Both the position numbers and the translations under genes were made by a program. A stretch of DNA of 64,000 nt. Source: Schistosoma mansoni (taxonomy: Eukaryota > Platyhelminthes > Trematoda > Strigeidida > Schistosomatidae). Below are positions 1-12,913 of the stretch, one piece after another. The notes beneath the pieces were generated by a model. The model was not told the DNA's origin. It ran no database searches and was given only the letters and a program-made list of their open reading frames with translations. Numbering within the stretch: position 1 is the first letter of the stretch; each line of letters starts with the position of its first letter. The DNA lies in the NCBI RefSeq assembly GCF_000237925.1, contig NW_017386069.1, forward strand, positions 1 to 64,000, read 5' to 3'.

Positions 1-622
1 TTCGTGAGTATCCGTTATCAACAGCTGTGCCATTAAACGCCACAAACATGTATTTAAATCTCATGTCCCTCAGCAGTTTACCTTCGCCGGAATGTAATGA
101 GTATGGATAGTCTGAGAAGGGATAGAATTGTTCTTCCATAATTTTGTAACTTATTCAAGGTACCATCAAACTTAATCCAGCTTCCGAAACGTCTGTTCAG
201 TATTATGCGTTAAAACGCCTCGCTTAAGCCCACTGGAATGTCTCTTGAACATGAATAACTACAAATGGCACTTAATGATAATTAAAGAAAGCTATTTCTG
301 GCGATAATACTTTAATAACCGAAGAAAGTACTACAAACATCTAAAACTTACCGATTACTCGAGATTTCTTCTTAATTCTTGCGGAAAAAACGATTCACAC
401 AAATTCAGAGCATCTTTGACTGTCAAGCTATTCTCAATACAATGTTTTGTGAACCCTAACAAATTTTAAACAAGGACATTTAGGTTGAGCGGGGTAATTG
501 ATATCCCAGGTCATTTTACGAAGCGAAAACGAGCCAAACTGAACAGTACAATACAGAGGAAGCTAAATTAACGCTTTTCGCATTGATTTCGTGAATTTGC
601 TGCAACATAACACGACTCAAAT
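1..622. other. no gene recognised
   Basis: AT-rich sequence with no convincing coding stretch or recognised repeat. A minus-strand frame open over 516-716 has no domain character and overlaps a better plus-strand candidate, so I do not call it. Confidence 0.4.
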
Positions 623-941
623 ATGAGAAAACATGATATTCGTGCAATCCAACGGACACCCGACAGACCCTCAACAACTCAAACACGGAATGACCGCCTC
701 TTGTCAGGCCGTTCAAGGTCGCTCAAAAGAAAAAGCGTGCGGACTTCAAAGGAGCTGACATTTTTACCGTTCTGAAAGCTCCGACGTCGAGTTTGTTCCA
801 GATGTCAGGAGTTCTTCAACTTCGCCCTCCGTGCAAGATTCTGAAGAGAAGAAAAAGAAGAGAAAAAGAAACCGAGGGGCAGCAAGGCATTTGGATATGA
901 ACGATAAACAATGCTCAACATCTAGTAGACGAACAGGCGGA
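623..941 (+). CDS. candidate coding exon(s) of an unassigned basic protein, with a frame break
   Basis: An ATG at 623 opens a frame rich in Arg, Lys and Ser (about 49 codons, including RSRSLKRKS) that runs to a stop near 770. A second frame, offset by one base, is open from about 768 to 941. It encodes an acidic/serine stretch (SSDVEFVPDVRSSSTSPS) followed by a basic EEKKKKRKRNR run, and ends at a consensus-like donor (GGCGGAG then GTATGA). The shift falls at a run of five T near 766-770, so a homopolymer sequencing error or a pseudogene lesion could explain it. The composition suggests a nuclear disordered protein. No family was recognised, and no acceptor or partner exon was found. Confidence 0.25.
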
Positions 942-2060
942 GGTATGATACATTATTAGATTAAATTGATACTAGCTCATGTTGCTAGAGTGAAATGTGA
1001 TCAGGTGCTCCAGAGGAGAGAATGCAGTAACAAAGTACAATGAGTTGTGATATTTATCAAGGTGGAGTAGGTTCGAATGAAGGAAGGGAAGTCAAGGTTG
1101 GAATGAGGAAGAACAGAGAGTGCATATAGAGAGTAGAGTGTTGAGTAAAATAGCAACCATATCCTTCACAGTCTGTATTTTTTCATCATCCGATGCCTGC
1201 CACACAGTTTTCATGTAAAAGTCCGAGTTAGCATGTTAAAGGTTGTCTTAGTAGAATAGTTAATCCAGCACAAAAATAAGAAACATGAGTCTGAATGGTG
1301 AGTGTAGGAGAACAATCTCAATATCACAGATTGATTGACTTGTTCTCATCCATAAAGAGCCTGATACAAACAAAATGTTCTGCCCCACAAACACGGATGG
1401 ATTGAAATCATCGCCCTCACCATCAATGCTTGCTGGTCAGTAACTCCACCCTCCCTCCTTTTGTGATGTCAGACTCATTTAAGTTTATTTTTTAGATATA
1501 TATCATACCTCACCCAATGCTCTGTGTTTCACACCCTGTTGGAAAACACTATAAGTACCAATTTACAAGCTTATCAGAGTTGCAAATTACGGACTGTGGG
1601 TAAGGCTTCAATGCAATGCTTTAATTGACTATAGTGTGAAGTATAGGTTGCCAATCAGGGTATAGGCATTAAGAAGGGTATAATGTAGGGTAGTTGCTTA
1701 CCAAAGTAGGCGGAAAAGTGTAGATATATATTAGTTGCAGATGAGGTAAGATAACAAGTGGTGAAATAATATCAATAGCTAGGCAACATAGTGTACAAGA
1801 GGGTAAGAAGCTGATAAAAGTAGACAATGAAGAACCCACATTAACTTCGTGCGGATGTTATTTTGTTCTATCGTGACCGGTTGATGGGTAACAGGTTCCA
1901 TAGATGCAAGACCATTCATAGTAGGCGGTCGATTGTGCGGTTCTTTTGACTTTTGAGGGTAGTAGTGGGCGTCTCTTAGCGATCAAGTATTGATAAGCCA
2001 AGTGAGTTGCCTGTCTACTCCGATTTAAAAGAATTATGGGGGAAGTATCTAATACAAATA
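942..2060. other. no gene recognised
   Basis: Non-coding, moderately AT-rich sequence. Short direct motifs occur, but there is no long frame, RNA fold or repeat family I can name. Confidence 0.4.
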
Positions 2061-2099
2061 CAAAGTAGGAAAATAAGGCGATTCGGTCTGTATATGTAG

Positions 2100-2340
2100 A
2101 AAGCCTATAACGTTTGAATGAGACGCGGGTGTGTTCTTTGTGCTAGATCTGTGCAAGCGAGGGCTTGTTCTATAAGTCTTACAAACGCATGTAAGTTATC
2201 TGCCATGCGTAATTCGAAGGGAAGACTGTTCCATAATAATACACACCTGACGAGGAAGAAGTTTTCCCGAGCTTTTGATCTGTATTTTTCAACTTTGACC
2301 GTGGATACTTTGTCTCGAAGGTTTTATCCATGTTAGTCTT
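2100..2340 (-). pseudogene. CR1/Jockey-like LINE, C-terminal reverse-transcriptase tail fragment
   Basis: The minus strand encodes KVEKYRSKARENFFLVR, then LLWNSLPFELRMADNLHAF. This is the SxRxNFF...xxWNSLP signature that closes many CR1/Jockey/L2-type LINE ORF2 proteins. There is no start codon and no upstream RT in this orientation here. The matching upstream part of a similar minus-strand LINE lies at 5536-5860, on the far side of the plus-strand LINE at 2370-5535. That suggests the plus LINE inserted into it, although I found no target-site duplication to prove it. Confidence 0.6.
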
Positions 2341-2369
2341 GAGAGAACTATATTGCATGTGAAATAAGT

Positions 2370-4353
2370 AAAGTTTTTGAGGAGTTTGTAATAGAGAATC
2401 AAATTAGACCTAGGCTGAGGAAATTAAAACACCGTTACCACAAGCATAATGACTTGTATACACTACAGAGTATACTTAAGTTAATTGACAAGAGTGCTTC
2501 ATCTAAACGCAAGTATTTTATGAATATAGAAAATAAAGCCCTAGGTAATAAGAACCCAGAATTATCAATACTTCGGCTTTTTAAATCGCGTGTGAAGTCA
2601 AATTCTCTTGGCGTGACCAAATTCTTCATAGTTAACGGAAGAATTATTGATGACCCCGATATTATTTGCGAACAATTCAGTCAGCATTTCTCGCAGTGTT
2701 ATAACACTAGAACTGAAAGCTGTATCAATACATTTCCAATGCTGACATGTAGACACCTGTCGAAAATTGATTTCGTACCCTCCAACATCAAGCAGGCCAT
2801 AACTGCCTTAAAAAAGTCCTATGACGGTGGACCTGACGGGATTCCCTCATCATTTGTGAAATATGGTAGTAAAGAATGCTCATTATTTTGTTTAAAACTT
2901 TTCAACCTATCTATGGAATATGGGGCCTATCCATCTGTATGGAAAACATCTCTTATCACCCCCGGATTCAAAACCGGATCACGCAGTGATATTGTTAACT
3001 ACAGACCAATTAATTTGACATCCGTGCTGTCAAGAACTATGGAAAAAATCATCCACAAACAGCTGTTATCATTTTTGCTTTCGGCTAATCTGATTAGCGC
3101 ATCTCAACACGGTTTTATAACCAAACGCTCATGCTTCACATCGCACCTGTAATTTTTTGATCAAATTACCCAGAGAAGAGATGTTGGTCAGTCTGTGATA
3201 ATTCTGTACTTCGACTTTAGTAAGGCCTTCGACAGCGTCTCACACAAACTTCTTCTTCTAAAACTCTCTTCGTATGGAATACAGAATCCCCTTTTATCTT
3301 GGCTCAAGTCATTTTTAGAAGAACGTAGCCAAATTGTCCGCTTTGGATCTTGCTACTCCAAACCTATGAATGTAACCAGTGGGGTTATACAAGGAAGTGT
3401 AATTGGTCCATTACTATTTCTCCTTTTTATCAATGACATTTGCTCCCTCTTTCAATATGGTAAACCTTTTCTTTTGCCGATGATCTAAAAGTGGTTTATT
3501 CATTCTCATCTCCCACAAAAGAAAGCTATATTTAACGGTAATCCAAGAAGAAATAAACAAGTTGTACGAATGGACTATTTCGTGGAATTTGCCACTTAAT
3601 GTTGACAAAAGTGGATTTATTAACATCGGCCGCTGCCTTAACCTAAATCTGGCTATTCACAAACACACACTGAAACCTCTCTACACTGTTCGTGACTTGG
3701 GTTTAAGATATAGCGACAGTTTGAACTTTTCTGAACACATTGCATCTCAAGTATCCAAAGCTATAAAGCTCATAGGATTCATAATGATTAATTTCAATAA
3801 TACCGAATCGAGATTATTATTATACAGAAAATGTATCTTACCCATTCTTGAATATGGTATTTTGGTTTATAGTAATTGCAGGCATAATGACCTGATTAAA
3901 ATTGAAGGTGTTCAAAGAAGGTTCACCAAAGCTGTTTTGGGGTACTCTGACAACAAAGACTATCACCAAAGATGTCAACAACTCAAACTAGAACCTCTCT
4001 GGATCAGGCGTATCAAATTAAACCTTATCTTTCTCCACCGGCTTCTTAACGGTATTTCTTACTCTTCACTATCTACCCCTTCATAATCTATGATACCGTC
4101 CCACAATCTACGCAATAAGGAAAATATTCTAGCAATTCCAAAAACCCACACAAATTTAGGGCAGAATTTTTTCGTTATTCGCTACTCAACCATGTGGAAT
4201 AGACTGTCAATGAACCTCCGATGCAGTGAAACTATAACCCGGTTCCGAAGTCTTCTTGATGATTTTCTTTCCGAAAGTGGATTGTGTTACCTACTGAATA
4301 TTAACGTGCCTAACAATGATTTCTCAAAAAAGGTCCGTCATCTATCTAACTGA
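2370..4353 (+). pseudogene. LINE ORF2 reverse transcriptase (broken)
   Basis: The reverse transcriptase domain is recognisable in order. Finger motifs are KKSYDGGPDGIPSSFVK and NYRPINLTSVLSRTMEKII, followed by motif A (LYFDFSKAFDSVSHKLLL), the SGVIQGSVIGPLLFLLFIND segment, a FADD catalytic box near 3470, the thumb, and a tail containing VQRRFTKAVLGYS and STMWNRLSMNLR. It would have copied LINE RNA at a nicked target. It is dead: an in-frame stop near 3150 (after SCFTSHL), a frameshift immediately before the FADD box (about 3465), another break near 3530, and a stop at 4084. The coding frame can be followed upstream only to about 2370. The clade call (CR1/Jockey superfamily) is from motif style. 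Confidence 0.8.
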
Positions 4354-5535
4354 CTGAAAAGCAAAGTGAAACCTTTGAGACTTTTCACGTCTATTTCACT
4401 TTATTTTATATTTATCTTAATATACAAAGTCTGTTTATGTTCGTATTTATAATTATTACTGTTATTATTACCATTATTGGTCTTTCGACACATTAGATAT
4501 TCTCTTCATCTCTTCTTGTCCTTCTAAACATATTTTATTCCTAAATATCCAAAGTCTACAATTAAAAACAAAAAACTTCTATGTTCCACTTAAACAAATA
4601 ATTTTTAAATATTCACAACATATATATATATATATAACATATAGAAATTTATATTTAATTATTCCTTGCAATTAATCGTGACTATGATAGCATCATTCTA
4701 AATTATTATTATTGCACTAATGTTTATACTAATACCCGGTTTCAATCTGTATACCGTTACATAAATCTACACGTATTTATCCGTAAGGGTTTATTATTGT
4801 TGTTATTATTATTTTAAAATTATTCGTTCATCTCAAAAGTCTATACCCATTACACTATTATGATCATGGTTGGACCCTTTCACTATGCGTTCATTTCTTT
4901 TCTCTCTCCCTTTTTTTCCTTCTAAATAAATATTATTCTTAAGATTACGAAGCTTTGGATTGAGACAATAACTTGTGTTACGTCGAATTCAACTTATCAG
5001 ACTCGTTTTATCTTCACTATGTATATACACCTCATACATATTGATTATCTTTTGCACTTAATTGAGACTTTCATAGCATCACCCAAAACTATGTCTGCAC
5101 GAACAAACACTTATTCTAACGTCATATCTTACTGCAATAATAAGTTATTTACTTATGAGTTTATTCTGTTTTATTTTATTTTTATTACTCGTTTTTGCTA
5201 TACATACATAGTTATTTATTCTTGTTCTGCGTTAAGATATTTACGTATTCCGCGTCTCCTTTATTTCTATTTCCTTAGTTTCTTCCTTTCCTTCTTCAAA
5301 ATCAATTCAAAATTCTTGCTAATTACTCAGAACCTGATTTATTATTACTATTATTCTTACTATTTTATTATCAATATTTTATTTTCCTTTTCCTTCCTTT
5401 CTCAAATATGGCATATGTAATGTTAACATTATTGAAAATTGTGTATTATTGCATTTTTTGAAGAAACCCGAAATGATTTTTTCACAGCACTTATGTACCC
5501 ATAAGGTGTTTGTGAATAATAATAATAATAATAAT
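2370..5535 (+). mobile_element. CR1/Jockey-clade LINE, 5'-truncated
   Basis: This is a non-LTR retrotransposon copy. RT coding occupies about 2370-4353, followed by a long T-rich 3' UTR and a terminal (AAT)n run at 5516-5535, the expected 3' tail of such elements. The 5' end is truncated: no endonuclease is seen. The 3' UTR contains alternating TA at 4620-4637 and many TTATTA runs. An open frame at 5019-5420 is low-complexity Tyr/Phe/Leu sequence and is not a gene. Confidence 0.75.
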
Positions 5536-5860
5536 AGGCCTTCTTTTCCGGAGTGGCTCTAGTCCTAAGATATGGCATCGGGAAATGTAGTCAATGACTG
5601 AGTCGATCTTGAGTATTTTCGAGTGAAGTCTCGTTGTATTCCTTCCACCGCAAGTATATCGGATAGGCGTAGGTTGGAAAATAAGAACGAGCAGTATTCG
5701 ACGATAGGTCTTACACAGACTTTATAAAGAATGATTTTAGTTTCCTTTTGAAAGAAATTACGAAGAATAAAGCCAAGCAATCTCCACATTTGAGATGCTT
5801 TAGTTGAGATATGTTCGAAGGACACCAAGACAATATATAATACTGATTGGAAAAGATCAT
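5536..5860 (-). pseudogene. CR1/Jockey-like LINE RT thumb fragment
   Basis: The minus strand encodes FEHISTKASQMWRLLGFIL, then ILYKVCVRPIVEYCSFLFS and LAVEGIQRDFTRK. This is the region just after the catalytic palm in CR1/Jockey LINEs. Downstream in this orientation a frame-shifted LGLEPLRKRR continues it up to the (AAT)n tail of the neighbouring plus-strand LINE. It is truncated at both ends and frame-shifted near 5830. Confidence 0.65.
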
Positions 5861-7703
5861 GAAAGAAAGAAATTTAAGTGGCATAAGGGCTTTATGACTA
5901 TTCATCAATACTTTGAACCTGAAGATGGTTGTTGATTCGCGATTGACTATGATCACCACGATAATAAGATTACGTGGCATATACGGACTTGGATCCCTTA
6001 ATAGGCCGAAAACCAGAAGGTTGTTATTGGTTCAGATAAGATATATTTATTGGCGATCTCGTGATATCAAAAGAATACCCAGACGTGCCGAAGATTTCAG
6101 GCGAAACGGTAGAGTGTAAGAGCGTTCGCACGAACAAAACGGACAACGGGACGAAAGTTATTTTGGGAACAAATAAGCAAACAAGTACAGTAAAACAATC
6201 ACTGGTACAACTGGTTATAATAATAATTGTTTCCATTACACTAATTGCGGTCTCGTCTTGAAAGTAGGTCACTATAAAACGTCGGATAGTAGCGTATGAA
6301 CATTCACCTAACTTGTTAAATAAAGTGATTGACAGATATACATGCCTGCTGAAAACCAATTTACACATTACTAACTGATATTATTTCCATTGTACAAAGT
6401 TGAATTTATCGGACTTTTTAACTACATAGCTTGTTACTTATCACTATGGAGTTAAGTTCGCGCAGATTAAATATTCAGGTCATAACGTAAGAACACGATA
6501 AGAACAATTTTTGAGTGAGAATTATTGACTAATAGTTTGAGTAGATCAATACTTCAGCTTAAGAGGTTGGAATTCGTCGAAAGCTTATTGACCTGAAAAT
6601 TTATAAGCCTCTCATTAGAGGATTTACTTAAGTAAATCAAATCTGAAGACGATTCCAACTAATCGAGTTGCGTTCGAAAATAAGACCTAACAAATATAGT
6701 TTTATTTATCAAAATTGCTTAATCTCACGCTTGTATAAATTTGTGTTATGAAGTGATTTGATGGTTAAATTCTGATCGTCGGGCCATATTCATGAGTTAA
6801 AATGTCAATCTGATAATTCTGTCAGATCCCTGAAGACTTTTTCGAACCCTATCGAAATCGTAGCAGAGTTCACTGTGGATACAACTCCATCAAAAGTTGA
6901 ATTGTATAAGTAATCACCCGGCTTTTTATATGTGTCGAAAAGTTGTACTTCATTGCAATAACTATGTTTGTTTATGAATCTTCAATTACATGTGTCTGTA
7001 AGCCTAAGGCTATGTTTCCGAAACGCTGCTAATGAGCTATATTTGCAGCTTTCAATGATCGTAGCGTTTATTTTTAAGCGGTATTATAACAAGTATCTTT
7101 GTAGTAATTTATCTAATATATTGTTTGATCCGTTTCATGTTAGCAAAGTATGGTACATTGTGCGTATATAACGAAGCTTATGTCCGACCTTTTTCGAAAA
7201 AGAATGGGTAGAGCCATCATAAATTATTTTCCATTTTCTCCACACGTTAACTCCAGGATAAACAATTGGGATCTGCGTCATCTTAAACCTCTATTTTATC
7301 GTTGCTCTGGGTTCCGAACCTTTTGTTTTGAAATGTAACAGAATAACTGATAAATAGATTTTTTTGTATGTACCTCGATATCCTCATGCTTCAACATAAG
7401 TAATTACACTATTAACCAGATATATGTTCAAGTTTCACGGTGGTTATCTGAATCTGTGAGACGTTTTGAAACTGTACAGTAAAAAATGATTTCTCACTTG
7501 TCTTTACACACCAGAAAGACTGAAGACGAACCATTGGTAAAAGTGATAAGCGTGAATCATGTTATTCTTAGGTTCCTGGTATCTAAAACAAGTTTTAGTG
7601 ATAAGATTGTTATAGAAAAACTATATACCGGAATATGACAAAATTATATTTTTAGTACCACGTCTTTGTGGTAAGAACTTGACAATACTGAAGCTCAACA
7701 ATT
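5861..7703. other. no gene recognised
   Basis: Several frames of 60-115 codons are open on both strands near 5913-6368, overlapping each other, and none shows a domain or splice context. The 6061-6261 plus frame ends in a hydrophobic stretch (LVIIIIVSITLIAV) but is AT-driven. I see nothing else supportable. Confidence 0.35.
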
Positions 7704-7712
7704 AGTACGAAT

Positions 7713-8224
7713 TTATTTATTTATTTGAACACATAAACATCGATACAAGGGGACACCTGATACATATGCGCCACACAAAAAATTGTCATTTTTTATAGTT
7801 GTGTGAGGGCTATGATACTACCCGGTTGCACAGACCGGAGCGGTTGGTTTTCTTAGGTCACACCCCGAGCCTTTGACCACAAGGCAGTGGAGTAACGTCA
7901 GGAGATGCAGTCCTATGGTAGCCAGCGTCCAACAGTTGATTCATACGCCATTTGTTCCCTCAAGATACTAGAGCCCATGTGCACCATTGGTTCGGAATCA
8001 GGGTTTTCCAACTCCTCCGGGTGGACATTCTGTATCCACCAACCTGTTTAAAGCGCTGAACATTCGTTCTTCGTCCTCTCAATCTCGTAAGCAACACCGG
8101 TGCCACGAGAAGGTAGTGAGTAGGACTTCCCTGGTAGAGGTTATATACACGTGGTCATGTGAGAGCATTTCGAGAGGGAGAGCGGACTCTCTCCACTCTC
8201 GGCCGTACCAGGGCATTTAGGAGC
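7713..8224 (-). mobile_element. non-autonomous RTE-tailed retroelement (about 0.5 kb), full length
   Basis: One of a family of about 0.5-kb repeats in this window (others near 16440, 18537, 20417, 38149, 48989 and 50005). On the minus strand it starts with a GC-rich structured head (GCTCCTAAATGCCCTGGTAC) and ends in a TAAATAAATAAA tail. A nine-base target-site duplication AGTACGAAT flanks it at 7704-7712 and 8225-8233, showing retrotransposition. It has no meaningful ORF; the apparent frame at 7987-8220 recurs in other copies but is poorly conserved. The last ~60 bp resemble the tail of the RTE LINE at 20553, so RTE machinery probably mobilises it. Confidence 0.8.
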
Positions 8225-8233
8225 AGTACGAAT

Positions 8234-10077
8234 ATACTTTGTAGCTGACTAAAATATTGTAGCTATTTATTGAACTAGCATTTCGTCGACTCGATGCTAT
8301 ATAATGATCTCCTAGCTTACCCCGCCTTCGTACGATAACTATGCTTTATTGTTTCTTGCGTACAGGTAGAACAAAGTCTTATAAGAGTTTATCTAAATGA
8401 AAATAGAAAGAAGAATTGACAGACAGGGTTCACCAGGTTATTGCATATGCTAATCTCACACAAATAATTCGGCATTGAGCATTGTTGATATTATTGATTT
8501 GTGATAAACAACTTAATGCTCAGTTGCCACTCTTCTCAAGTAGGAATATATTCAGCGTTGCAGTTAGTTTGGGCCGGTTTGTTTAGTGTCCAAGTATTTA
8601 TAGCAATCCGCTAAGAAGATACGTAATATCAGTAATTGTTGTCGATGCATTCAAGATGAAATTGGATTTTCACAGTTCTACAAATCACCGGGCTTACTAT
8701 AGCCAACATTAACTTCTTAACTTCCGGGAACTAAATTATTCTTGCTATTCTCAGAACTACTGATATATTATTAGCAATAAGTGCAATGCTGATACGTGTT
8801 ATGATTATAAACTTATGACTGAATCTTAAAACTTTCTTGACTTCTAAAGAAAGGGCAGTAAAGTACATTTTATGTACCGATTATTAAAATGATTCATATT
8901 GACTAAGAAACTGAATAATTGCATTATGTAGATGAGAAAATGACGTCTGCCACATATTATAGGAATTGATATACTCAGAGTTATCAATTCAAAAGGCATT
9001 TAGAGCTATGTAAATTTTACAAAAATAAGTTCCTCTTCTTCAAATTGTCTTATTCTACATTGGAAAGGCTAAAATCGTTTTTTTTGTATGCATTTATATC
9101 TTTGTCGTTATTCATGTAGTCACACAAGACCATCAATCACAAAACAACACCACGGCTTAAGTATACAATCAGACTTGACAGAAGTATCAGCTTTACCAAT
9201 TTTCCCAGTATCCTTTAGGGTTTAGATCTAATTGGTTCCGTAGTTGGTGGTTTCGATTACACTTTTCGAAATACTTGGAGAATAGTAATTCAGCCTCATA
9301 GGAAATTAAAACTTATGACCCGTAAATCCCTGAGCGACGCTCATGAAAACTTATATCTCGGTTTCTTTAAGTATACCTAATACAGTTAATACATGATTTT
9401 ACCTTCAGTATTACTGTTTAGACTTTACTGTGAACGAAGATCCATTCTCTTCTAGCAGATCATTCTGGCATTTTAAGGACGTTAGAATACTGGGTTAATG
9501 ATGGAATTTTTCAATGCATTTTATAGAGTCCATTGAAATTTAATTTCTGGCGAAAATGCATTTTAACACATTGTAAATCTAGATCCATTTTAGTGCATAA
9601 TTTTGAAATTTATATAAACACAAATTTTAGACCAACAATAACTTGAACTAAGTTGTGGACAGTAAACAAAATGAAGACTAAGCCCTAGTTAAGTCATAAT
9701 GTTTAAGCTGTTAACTTAGTCCATCAGAAATAAAAACAAACTTTAAAATATATGTTTTCATTCTAATCTAGGTTACAAGAACACATCCTTTTTAATATCG
9801 AAGCAACAAAAAACAGACTAGACCAAAAGTTGGGCAATTTGGCGATAAATTTTAGCCTTCTGAGGCTACTATTTATTTCTAAAAACCATAGCGGTCAACA
9901 GATGCCCAAAATATTTAAGTGAGGTGTGTAGCATTCCCATGTGAAACAAAACCATTAAGTTTAATAACATCAAATCTAACTAAAAATCAGACCAAGATTA
10001 TATTAGTAGATACAAAGTTTATTTATGACCGTTGTTATCTTAGATCTTCCTAAATTTCGTCGCTGATCGGATGTACA
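8234..10077. other. intergenic, no gene recognised
   Basis: AT-rich sequence upstream of the WD40 gene. I see no coding frame, RNA gene or repeat that I can support. The promoter and any upstream exon of the WD40 gene would lie here but cannot be pinpointed. Confidence 0.4.
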
Positions 10078-12913
10078 ATGGAAAACGAACACGTAATCAC
10101 CATTTTGTATTATACCTGTTATAACCAGTCTAGTGATATTGTTTTCCAAGGCCATACGGATTCAATAACAAGTCTAAGCTACAACGACCAACTTGAACAT
10201 GTCATCTCAGTGAGTTGCGACCACACACTGCGCGTCTGGTCTCTCAAAACGAGGGAACAAATAGGTATCACATCAAAACATGCTACACAGCTCAACAGCG
10301 TAAACATAGACAGCGATGGGTTGAAGTAGAATTATGTTTATGTTAATTAATCTGCTACAGTATTATATCCAGTGGGATGGATTTTAGAACCTGCTTGTTT
10401 GATTATGAAACTTTAAAACTCAAGGTATAAGTAGACTTTTCACTACGTAACCTAGTTTTTTCTACTGAACGGAGGTGCAGTCACTGATCATTCAATCAAC
10501 AAGGATGGTAATTCTTTGGTATGTGTTACTGATATTAGCTGCCAAATGAACTTATGGGATTTAAGATGTCAAAAGAAAGTTTTTTCGATTCCAGGTGAAA
10601 TCATTTACATCTCATAAGATTAATTTGACCTTTAAGACATTCACCAGAAAACACCAACATGTTGTCTGTTTACTCCGAATGGAAATTGTGTAATTACAAC
10701 ATCAACAGATGGATCCACAAAATGCACAGACTTGCGATCCCTCAGAACATTACTGACCTTGCGGTTTGATTCGTGGAATTCACAAATTAAATTATTTTTA
10801 GTGATCATAGGAATGCTGTATCATCAGCAGCCATCGCTAGAGACGGAAAGTTGCTGGTAACAACATCATGGGACAAAACGGTTCACCTATACGACATTGA
10901 GACTGGAAACTACAGGAGAGAGGGACCGCAGATTTTAGCTGATGGTCACACTGGTTCGATAAGTAGCTGTGACATAGACGACAATGGTGAGGACCAAGTT
11001 TCACTCTTAATATTACTTAGGGATCTACCTAGCGACTGGGAGTCACGACAAGTGTGTTATATTATGGGATACTGAGAAAAGAGAAGTCAAGTTGTGTCTT
11101 AAGGTACTACCGTGTACTACTTATAGAGCATTTTAAACAGAGGCATACAGATTGGATTAATGACGTACACATGACAAAAGATGGGAAATGGATTCTAACA
11201 GCATCGAAAGTAGATCCTATTGTGAATACCAACGTTTTAGGATAGACTGATAAGGGCATGGAATATGGAAGTGATTGAAAGGTTGCCATTCAGTTACTTA
11301 CCTGGCAATGAGCAAACTGTTCTTACTTTAAAGGTAAGTATAGTAAGATTACAATTGTAACGACGGTTTGTCAGTTTTATTAATGAGTGGCCTTTTTTGG
11401 AAGTAATTTGACTGAGATACATTTTTATTACACGATGTCTAGGAAATTCTGAGTCCCCATTTTCAAAAATCGCGACACGTATTTTGTACACACTGTCTCA
11501 ATTCCAGTATATTTACGAGCGAAGAAATTACAAAGTGGATAACTGACGCTGAGCAAGGTGCGAAGGCTTGTGACAGACTCATAATATCCATCAAAAACCA
11601 TTGTGCTTCAAAGAAAAACGTCAGTAAACTTGTTTAGGATCCTATCACAGAACTAAAACTCATAAATCTAGAACTGACAGTTAAGCCACATAGGTTTTGA
11701 CTGCAGATCTTAGTTTCGTTGCCGGGTTGTCTTTAGTGCATTCTGGTTCATATGAACGATAGTACTCAACAAGAAAAAACCAGGATAAAGACATCACGGA
11801 AAAACCAATCAATATCAAGTTGTCGCAACGCAAATAGAGAAAAATTTCTGCAAAAGTTTAGTTTTTAGGAAACCATCCTAACTGGATGATCTGACGTGGT
11901 GCTCGAAGTTATAATATCAAAGATTCAGGAAACATCAAGTTATCATTACAGGGTGCAAACGCTATAACCTCGAGCTGTGACAACACTTACAGTCCTTCCC
12001 ATTAGAACCGAACTTCTCAATCACTACCACATGTAGCAAAAATCAATAACCACCACTTAGCATTGACTCTTACGTCTGATAAAAAAAGTTGTTCGCGAAC
12101 TGATAATTTGGTGCTTCCTAGAACCATTGATCTCCGGAGTTATTTCTTCAAAATACTTCTTACAGAAATAGAAAGTAACAAACTCTTAAGTTTTGGCATG
12201 AAGACTTTCTGAACAAATACACTAACTCAGTATTGAACTTGACAGGTAAACTACTGGTTAGTGCAGTGTGTTCTCAAGACCATCTAATGTCACTGCTTTA
12301 TCTGAATTTCTGACCCAAACTTAGCTCTTAATGAAGTCTCCGGAAAATACCAGAAATACTTGGCGACAAGTAGATGTATGATTTGCATCTATTTTTACTA
12401 TACAGTGAAATGCATATCGACAAACAGCAAACACTGCACAATTATTTGGTCCCAGCTTTTGTAAGGGAATAAAGTTTGGACTACAGGTTACTTTTATATT
12501 TAGGGAAAAAACTACGTTAAATCGAGACTAGGGCTACTATGAATTATTTGACCACTAAAGCGCATTATTTTCTCTTGTACAATCAATACACACATGACTG
12601 ATGAGATGGATGATAAAGCAACGGGTCGTATGAATCCAAGTTGTTTATTAGTTATTGTAAACCGAAAGACAAAATATCAACTTATAAGGGTAACATTTCT
12701 ACATTACGATCGCTTTAAAATTGTACGGATAAGGCAGTGCGAATTACAGTTTTATTCGTGAGGACCTCAGTACTATAAAAAAAACTAAATCATTACACTT
12801 CTTTATTTCAGTGCCCGAACTGTGAGAAAAACTTCATCCAGACAACAACAAGTGACTGGAGAAGGAGACCCAAGTGCTTATTTTGTGACCTCGATGCAAA
12901 AACAAACAATTAA
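10078..12913 (+). CDS. WDR88: WD40-repeat protein with C-terminal zinc-binding module (WDR88-like)
   Basis: Nine exons join in one frame to 367 codons: 10078-10319, 10361-10424, 10456-10594, 10637-10763, 10802-10986, 11021-11103, 11141-11209, 11241-11333 and 12812-12913. All introns are GT-AG, and the first seven are only 31-42 bp. The product is a beta-propeller scaffold. WD motifs include HTLRVWSLKT, MNLWDLRC, DKTVHLYDIE, DKCVILWDTE and DRLIRAWNME. The last exon encodes CPNCEKNF followed 18 residues later by CLFC, a four-cysteine pair after the propeller, as I recall for WDR88; that assignment is from memory and is the weak point. The ATG at 10078 is the first in frame, but an upstream exon is possible. 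A poly(A) signal follows at 12972. The neighbouring MED26-like gene is convergent. Function is unknown beyond scaffolding. Confidence 0.8.
11334..12811 (+). other. large last intron of the WD40 gene
   Basis: This 1,478-bp intron separates the WD40 exons from the terminal cysteine exon (donor AAG|GTAAGT, acceptor TTTCAG|TGCCC). Phase 0 is kept on both sides. No repeat family is recognised inside it. Confidence 0.75.

Noticed and set aside
5019-5420. 133-codon plus-strand frame rich in Tyr, Phe and Leu
   Set aside because: Low-complexity T/A-rich 3' UTR of the LINE; no domain or splice context.
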